A DNA stretch of 64,000 nucleotides. Source: Trinickia soli. GTDB lineage: Bacteria > Pseudomonadota > Gammaproteobacteria > Burkholderiales > Burkholderiaceae. The DNA lies in the NCBI RefSeq assembly GCF_002879855.1, contig NZ_PNYB01000018.1, positions 62,001 to 126,000 on the forward strand, given 5' to 3'. Each line of letters opens with the position of its first letter. Position 1 is the stretch's first letter. The notes below the pieces were generated by a model. It searched no databases. It was given only the letters and a program-made list of their open reading frames with translations, and was not told where the DNA came from. Both the position numbers and the translations under genes were made by a program. Shown in pieces: positions 45,480 through 55,233 of this stretch.

Positions 45480-47758
45480 CGTGCGATCTCCTTCAGTTTC
45501 GCTTGCCACATCTGTTCGATTGCCGTCATCCAATGGCCGGCGAAGCGGCGTGCGTCCGTCAACGGCGAGCGTTCGACGCGTTCGCGCAAGGTTGCGCGCA
45601 GCCGGGCCAGTGCCGGCAGATCGGTCGTCGCGGCCACGGCGCGTGCGATGTAATCATCGGTATCGGCCGCGATCCATTCGGGCAGGCCCACCGTCTTCAA
45701 TACGAGCTCGCCGAGATGCGACAGGAATCGATCGCCGCGCCGCGTCAACACGGGCACCCCCATCCATAGCCCTTCGACGCTCGTCGTTCCGCCCGGGTAC
45801 GGAAACGGATCGAGTGCAAGATCGACGCGATCGTAAGTGGAAAAGTACTGCTCGCGCGACGACGGTCCTTCGAGCAATAGACGCGACTCGTCGATGCCAT
45901 GCCCGGCGAAGCGCGCGAACGTTTCGCGCCGTATCGACGGCTCGCCGAGCTGATGATTCTTCAGCAGCAAACGCGTCCGCGGCGCCGCATGCAGAATCTG
46001 CGACCAGACTTCGAGCACGCCGTCGTTGAGCTTCTTGTGATTGTTCAGGCAGCCGAACGTGAAGCAGCCGTTCGACAGCGCGGGCAGCGTACCAACTGCA
46101 ACGGGCTCCGTGGGCAGCGTGAAGCACAGGTAGCTGTCGGGCAAACGCCAGATCCGTTCCGTGTATTGCGCTTCTTCGCCAGGCGGCACCACGTGCGGGT
46201 CGGCCAATACATAGTCGATCTCGCTGAGCCCCGTCGTCGCAAAGTAGCCGAGCCAGCTGATCTGCAGCGGCGCCGGCCGCCACGCGAACATCGGCAGCCG
46301 GTTGCGTCCCGTATGACCCGACAGGTCGACGAGCACGTCGATGCGGTCGTCGCGGATACGTTCGGCCAGCGCTGCGTCGTCGAGCTCAGCCACATGCCGC
46401 CAAAGCGCGAAGCGCGGCTTGATGCGCGCCGTCAACTCGTCGCTGTGCAATGCGTTCGAGTAAGCGATCGGCTCGATGCGCGTCCGATCCAGTTGCGTCA
46501 GCACCGATTCGAAGAAGTAGCCGACCGGATGTTTGCGCAAATCGGCCGAGACGAAGCCGACGCGCAACGCGCGTCCCGTGCGGGTCGAATCGGCCAGCGC
46601 GGGCCAGTCGGTGAAAGGTTTCGCACGTGCGCGCATCCTTTCGCCGAAATAGCGAGCATCGGCCAGATGCACTTGCGGCGACCAATCGGGCACATACGAC
46701 TGACCGAACAGCACGCAGGTATGCGATTCGCCGAAATCGGGGTTCAGCGCCAATGCTTCGCGGTAACAGGCCAGTGCGCCTTCGGGTTCGCCAAGATCGG
46801 CGAGGATCGTGCCGAGATTGTTGTGGAACGACGGCATGTCCGCGCGCAACTCGATTGCGCGCCGTGCGAAGGCGAGTGCACGCTCGGGCGCGTTCAACCG
46901 GCGCAATGCGTTGGCGAGGTTGTGATACGCATCGGCGAAATCGGGTTCGAGCGCAATCGCACGCTCGTAGCAAGGCACGGCCTCGGGCACGCGCCCCGCG
47001 CCGTTCAGCGCATTGCCGAGCGTGTTGTAAGCCAGCGCCGAAGTGGGCGAGAGCTCGACTACGCGTCGATAGGCGTCGATCGCATCGGCGATCTCGCCGC
47101 GATGCATGAGCATGCCGGCGAGTTTGTCGTGGGCCGCGGCCAACTGGGGCGCGAGCTTGACGCTCTCGCGCAGACACTCGAGCGCCGCATCGCCATGGCC
47201 CTTCGCTTGCAAGGCGACGCCCAGGTTCAGGTGCGCTTCGGCGGACGCAGGCTTTGCGTCGATCGCTTTGCCGTAGGCGGCAATCGCGGCGTCGGGTTCA
47301 CCCAGATCCTTCAGCGCATTGCCGAGATTGTTGTAAGCCTCGGCGTAGCCGGGCCGCAACTCGATCGCACGCGCACAGCTCGTCAGCGCCGCCGCGGCGT
47401 TGCCCGACTCGCGCAAGGCGTTGCCCAGATTGTTGTGCGCTTCGAAGTAGTCGGGCTTCAGACCGACCGCACGTCGATAGGCTTCGATTGCGTCGTCCAG
47501 CGCGGCCAGCTCGCGTAGCGCGTTGCCGAGATTGTTGTAGTAGATCGGGCTCGCATGCATGGCGATCGATTCGCGCATCAACGTGATGCCCGCCTCGCTC
47601 TGCCCGATCTGACAGGCGAGCAGCCCCATGAAATGCAGTGCATCGGCGTGCTGGGGCTGTTGCGCGAGAATGCGCGTATAGAGCGCTTTGGCATCGGCAA
47701 GCCGCCCGGCCTGATGATGCGCCAGTGCCGCGTTGAGCAATTGGGCGAGGTCTTGCAT
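45476..47758 (-). CDS. TPR/O-GlcNAc-transferase-like glycosyltransferase (GT41), B
   Basis: 760 residues, the longest TPR part of the three paralogues: about ten repeats to residue 350 (YAEAYNNLGNALKDLGEPD). Catalytic domain: VGFVSADLRKHPVGYFF (His410), DLSGHTGRNRLP, LLLKNHQLGE, DPFPYPGGTTSVEGLWMG. All OGT landmarks are kept, so it should be active. The repeat number differs from A and C, which in OGT enzymes affects protein substrate choice. Starts 24 bases after gene C. Confidence 0.92.
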   Translation of the reverse strand: MQDLAQLLNAALAHHQAGRLADAKALYTRILAQQPQHADALHFMGLLACQIGQSEAGITLMRESIAMHASPIYYNNLGNALRELAALDDAIEAYRRAVGLKPDYFEAHNNLGNALRESGNAAAALTSCARAIELRPGYAEAYNNLGNALKDLGEPDAAIAAYGKAIDAKPASAEAHLNLGVALQAKGHGDAALECLRESVKLAPQLAAAHDKLAGMLMHRGEIADAIDAYRRVVELSPTSALAYNTLGNALNGAGRVPEAVPCYERAIALEPDFADAYHNLANALRRLNAPERALAFARRAIELRADMPSFHNNLGTILADLGEPEGALACYREALALNPDFGESHTCVLFGQSYVPDWSPQVHLADARYFGERMRARAKPFTDWPALADSTRTGRALRVGFVSADLRKHPVGYFFESVLTQLDRTRIEPIAYSNALHSDELTARIKPRFALWRHVAELDDAALAERIRDDRIDVLVDLSGHTGRNRLPMFAWRPAPLQISWLGYFATTGLSEIDYVLADPHVVPPGEEAQYTERIWRLPDSYLCFTLPTEPVAVGTLPALSNGCFTFGCLNNHKKLNDGVLEVWSQILHAAPRTRLLLKNHQLGEPSIRRETFARFAGHGIDESRLLLEGPSSREQYFSTYDRVDLALDPFPYPGGTTSVEGLWMGVPVLTRRGDRFLSHLGELVLKTVGLPEWIAADTDDYIARAVAATTDLPALARLRATLRERVERSPLTDARRFAGHWMTAIEQMWQAKLKEIAR

Positions 47759-47781
47759 GTTCGATCCGGTCTTGTGTGTCG

Positions 47782-49899
47782 CTACGCGGTAGACGCCGAT
47801 TCAGCTGCGCTCAAACGCGCGAGGCCGTCACGCCACATCGCTTCGAACGCGTCTTCCAAATTGCGTGCATAGCGCTTCGCATCGCATAGCGGCGACGCAA
47901 GCATGGTCGCACGCAGGCGCGCGCGCAGTGCGGCAAGGTGCGAGACATCGCCCGCGAAAGCAATCGCCTTCGCGACATAGTCGTCGTTGTCCTGTGCGAT
48001 CCAATCGGCCAGCCCCGCCGAGTGCAGCATGCTCGCGCAAATGTTCGACAAGAAGCGATCGCCGCGCCGGCACAACACAGGCACGCCCATCCACAAGCCT
48101 TCGACGCTCGTCGTGCCGCCCGGATAGGGAAACGGGCTCAACGCGATGTCGACGCGGTTGTAGGCCGCGAAGTATTCGGTCCGCGGAGAACGCCCTTCCA
48201 GCGTCAGACGCGACGAGTCGATGCCGCGCGCGGCAAAGCGTGCAAGCGTCGTAGCGCGCGTGGCCGCGTCGTCGAGTTGCTTCGCTTTAAGGAACAAGCG
48301 CGAGTGCGGCACCGCTTGCAGAATGCGCGCCCATACGTCGACCACACCATCGTTCATCTTCATCAGATGATTGAAGCAACCGAACGTCACATGGCCCTGT
48401 GACGACAACGGCAACGGCCCCACCTCGATCTGCTCGAGCGGAGGCGTGAAGCAAAGGTAGCTGTCGGGCAACCGCCATAGGCGCTCGGTGTACCAGGCTT
48501 GCGCATCGGGCGGCAACACGTGGGCGTCGCCGAGCAGATAATCCATCGCCGGCAAACCCGTGCTCGCAAAATAACCGAGCCAGCTAGCTTGCACCGGTGC
48601 GGGACGCCACGCGAACATCGGTAGGCGATTGAAGTTCATATGCCCCGACAGATCGAGCAGCAGATCGATGCGATCGTCGCGGATGCGCGCGGCTGCCTGC
48701 TCGTCGTTCAGTGAGGCAAGCTGCGTCCAAGCGGCGAAATAGGGCTTGATGCGTGCGGTCAGGGCGTCTTCGAGGCGGCGCGTCGGATAAGCGACGAGTT
48801 CGATCCGGCTACGATCGATATGCGCGAGGATGCTTTCGAGGAAATGACCCGTCGGGTGAATCTTCAAGTCGCCGGATACGAGTCCGACGCGCAACGGCCG
48901 CGTGCGCTGATCGGCGCTTAGCACAACATGCCAGTCGCGCCATGCTCGCGCTTTCGCCGTCGCGACACGACCGAACCCAACGGCTTCGTTCAGATAGTCG
49001 GCCTGATTCAGATCATCGCGATAACTGAGAATGAACAGCAGATTGCTGCGTGCTTCGACGAGATCGGGCTTGAGCGCGATCGCACGGCGATAGGCTTCGA
49101 TCGCGGCATCGAGATCGCCCAAGTCGACGAGGGCGTTGGCCAGGTTGTTGTGGGCTTCGGCGTAGTCGGGCTTCAGCGAAATCACCACGCGAAAGCATTG
49201 CACCGCATCGGCATAACTGCCCTGCTCGCGCAGCATATTGCCGAGGTTGTTGTGCGCCTGGATGTAATCGGGCTTGAGCGCGATCGCTTGGCGGAAGCAT
49301 TCGACCGCGGCCGCGCGCTTGCCTTGCGCCGCAAAGGCATTGCCGAGGTTGCCGTAGAAGATTTCGCTTTCGTGACGACCCAGCGCACGCATGATCCAAT
49401 CGACTGCCGATGCGTAATCGCCCTCGTGATAGGAGACTAACCCCATCAAGTGCAGAGCATCGGGGTGTTCGGGAACTGCCGAGAGGATTTGGCGATAAAC
49501 AGCTGCCGCTTCGGCATACCGGCCCGCATGTTGGAGGGCGAGGCCCGATTCGATCGGCAGCACGGACGCTGGCGCGAGAGCCGGAGCAAGGCCCTTAGGT
49601 CCGTGACGGAGTCTATCGCCGCCAGGAATCGTCGTTGCCGCGGAAGAGTTGCGCACGACGGGCGACACTAGCGCGAACCCCTGCCCAAGCGTAAAGGCCG
49701 GCTCACGCCCCTCGGCAACACGTGTCGGCGAAACGCCTTCAATGCGGCGCGCAGCCACGATCGGCGGCGTCACAAAACGCACGCCGCCTTGCGCCGAGCC
49801 CGCAGCCGAAAGCGCCGGCCGCGCTAACTTCGCCGGCGGCGGCACATCTTCCGACTGCTGCAATTGTTCTATCGGATTCGTAAACAGCCGACCTGACAT
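47782..49899 (-). CDS. TPR/O-GlcNAc-transferase-like glycosyltransferase (GT41), C
   Basis: About 705 residues (ATG at 49899; GTG at 49917 would add six and overlap the upstream stop). The first 115 residues are non-repetitive and Ala/Pro/Arg-rich, then about six TPR units, then the GT41 domain: VSGDLKIHPTGHFLESIL, DLSGHMNFNRLP, LFLKAKQLDD, SPFPYPGGTTSVEGLWMG. HPTG differs from HPVG of A and B. The family contacts are otherwise intact. Sits directly behind the three-domain fusion gene. Confidence 0.9.
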   Translation of the reverse strand: MSGRLFTNPIEQLQQSEDVPPPAKLARPALSAAGSAQGGVRFVTPPIVAARRIEGVSPTRVAEGREPAFTLGQGFALVSPVVRNSSAATTIPGGDRLRHGPKGLAPALAPASVLPIESGLALQHAGRYAEAAAVYRQILSAVPEHPDALHLMGLVSYHEGDYASAVDWIMRALGRHESEIFYGNLGNAFAAQGKRAAAVECFRQAIALKPDYIQAHNNLGNMLREQGSYADAVQCFRVVISLKPDYAEAHNNLANALVDLGDLDAAIEAYRRAIALKPDLVEARSNLLFILSYRDDLNQADYLNEAVGFGRVATAKARAWRDWHVVLSADQRTRPLRVGLVSGDLKIHPTGHFLESILAHIDRSRIELVAYPTRRLEDALTARIKPYFAAWTQLASLNDEQAAARIRDDRIDLLLDLSGHMNFNRLPMFAWRPAPVQASWLGYFASTGLPAMDYLLGDAHVLPPDAQAWYTERLWRLPDSYLCFTPPLEQIEVGPLPLSSQGHVTFGCFNHLMKMNDGVVDVWARILQAVPHSRLFLKAKQLDDAATRATTLARFAARGIDSSRLTLEGRSPRTEYFAAYNRVDIALSPFPYPGGTTSVEGLWMGVPVLCRRGDRFLSNICASMLHSAGLADWIAQDNDDYVAKAIAFAGDVSHLAALRARLRATMLASPLCDAKRYARNLEDAFEAMWRDGLARLSAAESASTA

Positions 49900-49909
49900 C
49901 GCCCTACGC

Positions 49910-52423
49910 TCACTCACCGTACTTACGCAGATACCGTTCGTAGCCGGCGCGCCAAGGGGGTGTATTGAATGCGCCCGCGCTCTCGTGAACTACGCTGATC
50001 GGCCACGTACCCATGGTCAGTCCTTTCAGTTCCGCCTGTCGGCAGAAGTCCATGTCGTAGAAGTGGAAGTCGAACTGCTCGTCGAAGCGCACACCGCTCT
50101 CGATCAGGCGCTCACTGTCCGCAACGAGCATGAGCCCGTCGAGGAGCTTGCATTCGACACCGGCCGGACCGAAGTACGAAACGCCTTCACTGGCGAGACC
50201 TTTACCGTGTCCGACGGAGCCGCTCAGATATTCCGGGCTGTCCCATGTAAAGTGCGGTGTCGCGAAAGCCCAGGCCGGCTGCTGAGGCGATCGGCGTCGA
50301 TTGCCGGCTAAGCCGAGTACGTTGAACTCTCGAAGCCCTTCGCGGACGCGCTCAGTCCAGAAAAAGTCGTTGATCGACACGTCGTCATGCACGAACACGA
50401 GGATGGCCGGATTGTCCGCGGCTTGTTCGATAGCTGCGTTATAGAGAGCCGGCAGGCCCGTCGTATTGTCGTCGAACAACAGCAACTCGGGCGCTCTTGC
50501 TTGGCGCTGAACGGACAGCGAGCGGCCCAGCGCCGTCTCGCGCAGGAAACGGTCTTGCGAATGGCGTGTCGCGCACACCAGGCGAATGGGTTTCTCTGCA
50601 ATATCGACCGAGTTGCCGCCCAACACCACAGGCGCGCAGGCGCACGTCTCGCGCCGTGGCGATTTCCCCGACCGAACAGCGGCGCGCGGCGCCCCGGTCT
50701 TGGTGAAGAGGAAGAACGGCTCACGCGCGTTGCACCCCACCGCATCGGCGTCAATACCGGAGAGCACCGATGCGTGTGGAAGCAACTCGCCGCTAAACCC
50801 CGCCTCGCGAAAATGATCGGCGATATCGGAGCCGAAGAAGCGGACGTGGTCCGATTGCCCGAAGTAACGCGTCGCGAACTGCGCTGTCGGGGCCTTGATC
50901 AACTCGAAAGTGTATTTGAGTACCGGCGAATACGGCGTTTGCGCAATCAAACGCCCACCCGGCTTCAGGCAGCGATTGAACTGCTCGAGCGCCGCATGGG
51001 GCTGCTCCACGTGCTCGAGCACATGGTTGCAGATGATCAGATCGAAAAAGTCGTCTGGAAAGTCGAGAGCCTCGACATCGAGCCTACGGTGCGCGGGCGA
51101 GCGCGGATGCAGGTCTCCTGCGATATATTCGAGCGGCGCGAGCCGGCGAATCCGCTGCTCGATTTGCGGCTCAGGCGCGACGTGCAAAATCCTCAACCCA
51201 GAAGCCTGTTCGAGCACGCCTGTGAAGGCGATATAGAGCCAAAGGTGCCGATCGCGGTCATTACTGTGGCAGTGCGGGCACAAGTGCCGTTCGAGCGTCG
51301 AGCCGACGGATTCGATTTGCTCAAGAAACTCAAGATCGACCGGATGAGGAAACGGCAGCCACCGATCGACCGGCCTCTCGCACACTACGCAGGTATTTTG
51401 CGCAGCAGGCGCCGGCATCTGCGCCGCGGCAACGGTCGCAGCCGAAGCTGCGGCGCTGCGCTGCGCAATGCGGGCTGCCACTGCGCTGCGCGCGTGCTGA
51501 AGGTTAGCTTGGAAACTCGGAGAATCGAATAGTTCGCTCGGAGCGCGTTGGACGAGTTCCGGCAGATTGGCGAGGAACCGTTCGATCTCAGGTAGTTCGG
51601 GCTGGGCGCCTGCCGAAAGACGGCGCGCGCTGGCATAAAGCCCCGCCAGACGTCGGCCTGCCTCCGCGATTTCCGCAGTCGTAAGGTTGCCTGCCGCAGC
51701 CTCCGCTCGCAGGAACAGTTCCCACTCGTACATGCCCGCACTGAAATTGGCGCTGTGGACGTTCGACTGCTGCGCGCCATGGCGACGAAACCCGCTGAAA
51801 TAGCCGCCCACCGCAACCAGCGGGGCCCGCTCAGCCAAGTTCAAGTACATCGCGACATCGTTCAGAAAGTCCAGCTTCAATGCTCGATAGTCGAGCACCC
51901 GCATACCGTCAACGTACTCTCTTCGGAGCAGCACGTTAGTCGGCTCTCCAATGAAGTTTTCCACCAGCCCGATCATGTGGCGGACGAGCAGACTGCGATC
52001 GATGAGGGCGAGTTCGCCAACCTCGAGCAGCGGCGCCGGGACCTCGATCACCGCGTCGTTTCCATCGATGATCACGCGCTGGTGGAACGCCAGCGCCGCC
52101 TGAGGGTAGGACTCCAGCGCACTGACGAGCGACTCCACCGACTCCGGCATCAAGATGTCGTCGTCGTACAACCACTTTACGTAAGTGCCTGTTGCACGCT
52201 CCCACAAGCGTTGCGAGTTGCGCAGCCCGTTTTGGCAGCCGTGGTGGAAGTAGCGAATACGTGCATCGTTCTGCTGCGCGACGATGGGCGCAAGGGATCC
52301 GTCGACGGTATCGTCACCGACCAGAATTTCGATGTCCGGGAATGTTTGTTGCCGTGCGCTCAGCAGCGCCCGACCAAGATACTCGGGCTTGTAAGCTGGG
52401 ATGAGAATGCTGACGATTGCCAT
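49910..52423 (-). CDS. GT2 glycosyltransferase - SAM methyltransferase - GT2-like fusion
   Basis: 837 residues in three parts. Residues 1-250 are a GT2 glycosyltransferase (MAIVSILIPAYKPEYLGRAL; DDD at 87-89). Residues 340-575 carry two CxxC pairs (345-348 and 382-385) and a class I methyltransferase (FDLIICNHVLEHVEQPH, LKPGGRLIAQTPY). Residues 610-837 are a second GT2-like domain with FVHDDVSINDFFW (HDD at 679-681) and FHFYDMDFCRQAE. The ATG at 52423 has AGAAGGA upstream; a longer frame to 52606 adds an unrelated leader. It heads the transcript of three GT41 genes, so it likely builds or finishes the flagellin glycan. Confidence 0.88.
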   Translation of the reverse strand: MAIVSILIPAYKPEYLGRALLSARQQTFPDIEILVGDDTVDGSLAPIVAQQNDARIRYFHHGCQNGLRNSQRLWERATGTYVKWLYDDDILMPESVESLVSALESYPQAALAFHQRVIIDGNDAVIEVPAPLLEVGELALIDRSLLVRHMIGLVENFIGEPTNVLLRREYVDGMRVLDYRALKLDFLNDVAMYLNLAERAPLVAVGGYFSGFRRHGAQQSNVHSANFSAGMYEWELFLRAEAAAGNLTTAEIAEAGRRLAGLYASARRLSAGAQPELPEIERFLANLPELVQRAPSELFDSPSFQANLQHARSAVAARIAQRSAAASAATVAAAQMPAPAAQNTCVVCERPVDRWLPFPHPVDLEFLEQIESVGSTLERHLCPHCHSNDRDRHLWLYIAFTGVLEQASGLRILHVAPEPQIEQRIRRLAPLEYIAGDLHPRSPAHRRLDVEALDFPDDFFDLIICNHVLEHVEQPHAALEQFNRCLKPGGRLIAQTPYSPVLKYTFELIKAPTAQFATRYFGQSDHVRFFGSDIADHFREAGFSGELLPHASVLSGIDADAVGCNAREPFFLFTKTGAPRAAVRSGKSPRRETCACAPVVLGGNSVDIAEKPIRLVCATRHSQDRFLRETALGRSLSVQRQARAPELLLFDDNTTGLPALYNAAIEQAADNPAILVFVHDDVSINDFFWTERVREGLREFNVLGLAGNRRRSPQQPAWAFATPHFTWDSPEYLSGSVGHGKGLASEGVSYFGPAGVECKLLDGLMLVADSERLIESGVRFDEQFDFHFYDMDFCRQAELKGLTMGTWPISVVHESAGAFNTPPWRAGYERYLRKYGE

Positions 52424-52773
52424 TAATGCGAATCCTTCTGTAGTCGGTAACGGCCAGGCATACCAAACGCCCCGCCGGCCATGCGGCGGGGCGCGAGCTG
52501 TCGCCAGCGGCCCCTCCCGTACATGACGGGACTTCTTCGATTGCCGCAAGCTTACCGGCCGCCGTTGCGATTCGATTTGCTGAACAGGGGCGGTTTTACG
52601 GGCCAATTTCGATGTCTACGCCACATTCATCCGAAATGGCGGGCAATCCGCCTCTTGATCGGCAGATCACCCCCCCGGAGCGGCGACTAGACTTGAAGCC
52701 GAATGGTCGCGGACCGCATCCGCGCCGCGTCGACCGACTGCATCGATCTCAAATGCGCCTAGGCATACAACCC
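52424..52773. other. Divergent intergenic region of the glycosylation island
   Basis: 350 bases between the GT2 fusion (leftward) and the VioA-like aminotransferase (rightward). It holds the hairpin at 52468-52493 and presumably both promoters. The plus-strand open frame from 52612 continues into vioA, but the extra residues do not fit the family. Confidence 0.6.
52468..52493 (-). promoter_or_regulatory. Stable hairpin in the leader of the GT2-GT41 operon
   Basis: CGCCCCGCCG (52468-52477) pairs perfectly with CGGCGGGGCG (52484-52493) over a GCCATG loop, 45 bases ahead of the GT2 fusion ATG; on the minus strand TTTGG follows. It may be an attenuator or terminator in the leader, or just a GC-rich palindrome. 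Confidence 0.45.
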
Positions 52774-53904
52774 ATGGACAACCTGATCCCTGTTACCCAG
52801 CCCTACATGCCACCGCTGGAGGAATTCGTCCCTTACTTAGAGGCAATCTGGGATAGCAAAACGGTTACGAACGGCGGCAGGTTTCACGCACAACTCGAAC
52901 GCGAGCTTTGCGCGTACCTCGGCGTCGAATTTCTTTCGCTTTTTTCGAACGGCACGCTCGCGTTGATTACGGCATTGCAAGCCATGAAAATCACGGGCGA
53001 GGTGATTACCACACCCTTCAGTTTCGTTGCAACTACGCATGCGTTGCACTGGAACGGAATTCGTCCCGTATTCGTCGACATCGACCCGGTGACAATGAAT
53101 ATCGATGCGAAGAAGATAGAGGCGGCGATCACCCCGCAAACCACCGCTATCTTGCCTGTGCATGTCTACGGCTCACCCTGTGAAGTTGAAGAGATCGAGC
53201 GAATCGCCGACACTTACGGCCTGCGCGTGCTGTATGACGCCGCACACGCGTTCGGCGTGCGCAAGAACGCCCGCTCCGTGCTCGAGTTTGGAGATATGTC
53301 GGTGCTGAGTTTCCACGGCACAAAGGTCTTCAATACGTTCGAGGGTGGCGCGATCATCTGCCGGGACGCCAAGACGAAGCGCCGCGTCGACCAGCTCAAA
53401 AACTTCGGCTTCGTGGATGAAGTCACCGTCGTCGCACCCGGTATCAACGGCAAGATGAACGAAGTGCAGGCGGCGTTCGGCCTGCTGCAATTGCAACACA
53501 TGGAAAAGATTCACACGGAGCGCGCACGCGTCGACGAGCGCTATCGCGCAGCTCTGGGCAATGTGGGCGGCCTGCGGTTGCCCGTTACGCCAGACGGTTG
53601 CACGCGGAACCATTCGTACTTTCCGGTCCGGATCACCCGCGATTTCCCGATCACGCGCGATGCGCTCTACGAGAGATTACGCGCACACAATATCGCTGCA
53701 CGGCGCTACTTCTATCCGCTCATCAGCGAATTCCCGACTTATCGCGGACTACCGTCGGCCACGCGCTCGAACCTGCCTGTCGCGAGCGAAATCTCGCAGC
53801 AGGTGCTTTGTCTCCCGATCTATCCAGCGCTGACTCCGAATGTGCAAGACCGCATCATTGATATCATCCTGGCCGCGGCCGGCCTGCAGCAATATGCAAG
53901 CTGA
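52774..53904 (+). CDS. DegT-family sugar aminotransferase, VioA-like
   Basis: A PLP-dependent sugar-nucleotide aminotransferase of the DegT/DnrJ/EryC1/StrS family, 376 residues. MDNLIPVTQPYMPPLEEFVP and NGGRFHAQLERELCAYLGV match the group that contains VioA (dTDP-4-amino-4,6-dideoxyglucose, viosamine). Asp155 lies in LYDAAHAFG, and the PLP-lysine is Lys184 in SFHGTKVFNTFEGGAI. Start at ATG 52774; an ATG at 52753 is the other option. First gene of a six-gene rightward sugar operon with overlapping genes. Viosamine-type sugars decorate flagellin of Pseudomonas syringae and Burkholderia cenocepacia. Confidence 0.85.
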   Translation: MDNLIPVTQPYMPPLEEFVPYLEAIWDSKTVTNGGRFHAQLERELCAYLGVEFLSLFSNGTLALITALQAMKITGEVITTPFSFVATTHALHWNGIRPVFVDIDPVTMNIDAKKIEAAITPQTTAILPVHVYGSPCEVEEIERIADTYGLRVLYDAAHAFGVRKNARSVLEFGDMSVLSFHGTKVFNTFEGGAIICRDAKTKRRVDQLKNFGFVDEVTVVAPGINGKMNEVQAAFGLLQLQHMEKIHTERARVDERYRAALGNVGGLRLPVTPDGCTRNHSYFPVRITRDFPITRDALYERLRAHNIAARRYFYPLISEFPTYRGLPSATRSNLPVASEISQQVLCLPIYPALTPNVQDRIIDIILAAAGLQQYAS

Positions 53905-54604
53905 ACGCCGGCTGGCCGTCATGCAGCCTTACTTCTTTCCGTACATCGGCTACTTCCAGTTGATGGCGAAAGTTGACAGGTTCGTGATTTTTGACGATGT
54001 CAATTTCATCAACAAAGGCTGGATCAACCGCAACAGAATCAACATCGGCGGTACGGCCCACATGGTTACGATCCCGCTGCAACAAGCGAGTCAAAACCGG
54101 CTGATCAGCGAAATTGAAGTCGACTCGTCCTCGAACTGGCGGGAGAAGATGCTTAGATCCATCGAGCAAAGCTATGCGCGCGCACCGCAGTTTTCGCACG
54201 TGTTCCCTCTCGTGGACGCCATCATTCGACATGGCGCGTCGAATCTCGCGGATTATCTCTGCCATGGACTGACGACGCTGCGCGACCACTTGCGCATCGC
54301 GACCGAAATCCTTCCTACGTCGCGCCGGTACGCAAACGCCGACCTCAAAGGCCAGGAGCGGATCATCGACATCTGCCTCAAGGAAGATGCGAGCGTTTAC
54401 GTCAACGCGATCGGCGGCAAGGAGCTTTACTGCCGCGCCACATTCGCCGATCGCGGGCTCGATCTGAAATTTCTTGAACCCGTGCTCCCGCCCTACGCGT
54501 GCGGTCGGCTTGCGTATGTGCCCGGACTCTCGATCATCGACGTGCTCATGTGGAATGAGCCGTCACTCGTCGATCACATGCTCCATAGCGCCACCTTGAC
54601 ATGA
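53894..54604 (+). CDS. WbqC-like family protein
   Basis: 236 residues. AVMQPYFFPYIGYFQLMAKV, then FVIFDDVNFINKGWINRNRI, is the hallmark of the WbqC-like family found in O-antigen and glycan loci; GGKELYCRATFADRGLDLKF lies in the C-terminal half. The family is thought to work in glycan or sugar-nucleotide modification, possibly with an amino acid; the reaction is not established. The start at 53894 overlaps the aminotransferase stop by 11 bases. Confidence 0.85.
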   Translation: MQAERRLAVMQPYFFPYIGYFQLMAKVDRFVIFDDVNFINKGWINRNRINIGGTAHMVTIPLQQASQNRLISEIEVDSSSNWREKMLRSIEQSYARAPQFSHVFPLVDAIIRHGASNLADYLCHGLTTLRDHLRIATEILPTSRRYANADLKGQERIIDICLKEDASVYVNAIGGKELYCRATFADRGLDLKFLEPVLPPYACGRLAYVPGLSIIDVLMWNEPSLVDHMLHSATLT

Positions 54605-55233
54605 GCACAGATTACCAAACCCTGATTCGCCATTATGAAGATTGCCTCGCGCGTCACGGCGATACTCACCGGGGCGTAGATTGGCCCAATGCGGATGATG
54701 CCGCAAAGCGTTATCGCGTCATGCTCGACTTGATCAAGCCGAGCCACGATGGATGTACGCTGCTCGACTTCGGCTGCGGCGCCTCGCATCTCTATCAGTA
54801 CATGCTCGATCGCAGCGTTACAGGGATTCGCTACGCCGGGCTCGATGCATCGCCGGCCTTCTGCGAACTTTCGCGTAAGAAATATCCGCAGAACGAGTAC
54901 ATCTGCCTCGACGTGATCGAGCAGCCCGAGCGGCTCGGTAAGTTTGACTACGTTGTCATGAACGGCGTATTTACCGAAAAACGGGAATTGTCTTACGAAG
55001 CCATGTGGGAGTACTTTAAGCGCATGCTGCTCGTGGTCTTCGCCAAGACGCGCCGTGGAATAGCTTTCAATGTGATGTCGAAAGAGGTCGATTGGGAACG
55101 CGACGATCTTTTTCACGTACCGCTCACCGACCTGACGCATTTTCTTGCTCGGGAGCTTTCGCGCCATTACGTCGTGAGGCATGACTATGGACTGTACGAG
55201 TACACGACGTACGTCTACAAGGAGTCCAACTGA
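54601..55233 (+). CDS. Class I SAM-dependent methyltransferase
   Basis: 210 residues with the SAM-binding motif CTLLDFGCGASHLYQYML (about residues 52-69), then YAGLDASPAFCELSRKKYP and FDYVVMNGVFTEK. The ATG overlaps the wbqC-like stop by four bases, and it overlaps the next gene's start by one base, so it belongs to the operon. Likely substrate is the sugar or the acyl group on it, as in modified viosamine pathways; this is inference from context. Confidence 0.85.
   Translation: MSTDYQTLIRHYEDCLARHGDTHRGVDWPNADDAAKRYRVMLDLIKPSHDGCTLLDFGCGASHLYQYMLDRSVTGIRYAGLDASPAFCELSRKKYPQNEYICLDVIEQPERLGKFDYVVMNGVFTEKRELSYEAMWEYFKRMLLVVFAKTRRGIAFNVMSKEVDWERDDLFHVPLTDLTHFLARELSRHYVVRHDYGLYEYTTYVYKESN

Noticed and set aside
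43509-49917. Tandem repeats seen in the DNA of the GT41 genes as possible CRISPR or satellite
   Set aside because: They are the 34-codon TPR units of coding sequence.
52612-52773. 54-residue longer form of the VioA-like aminotransferase
   Set aside because: DegT-family proteins start close to the IPVTQPYMPP segment; the extension is Arg/Pro-rich and unlike the family.
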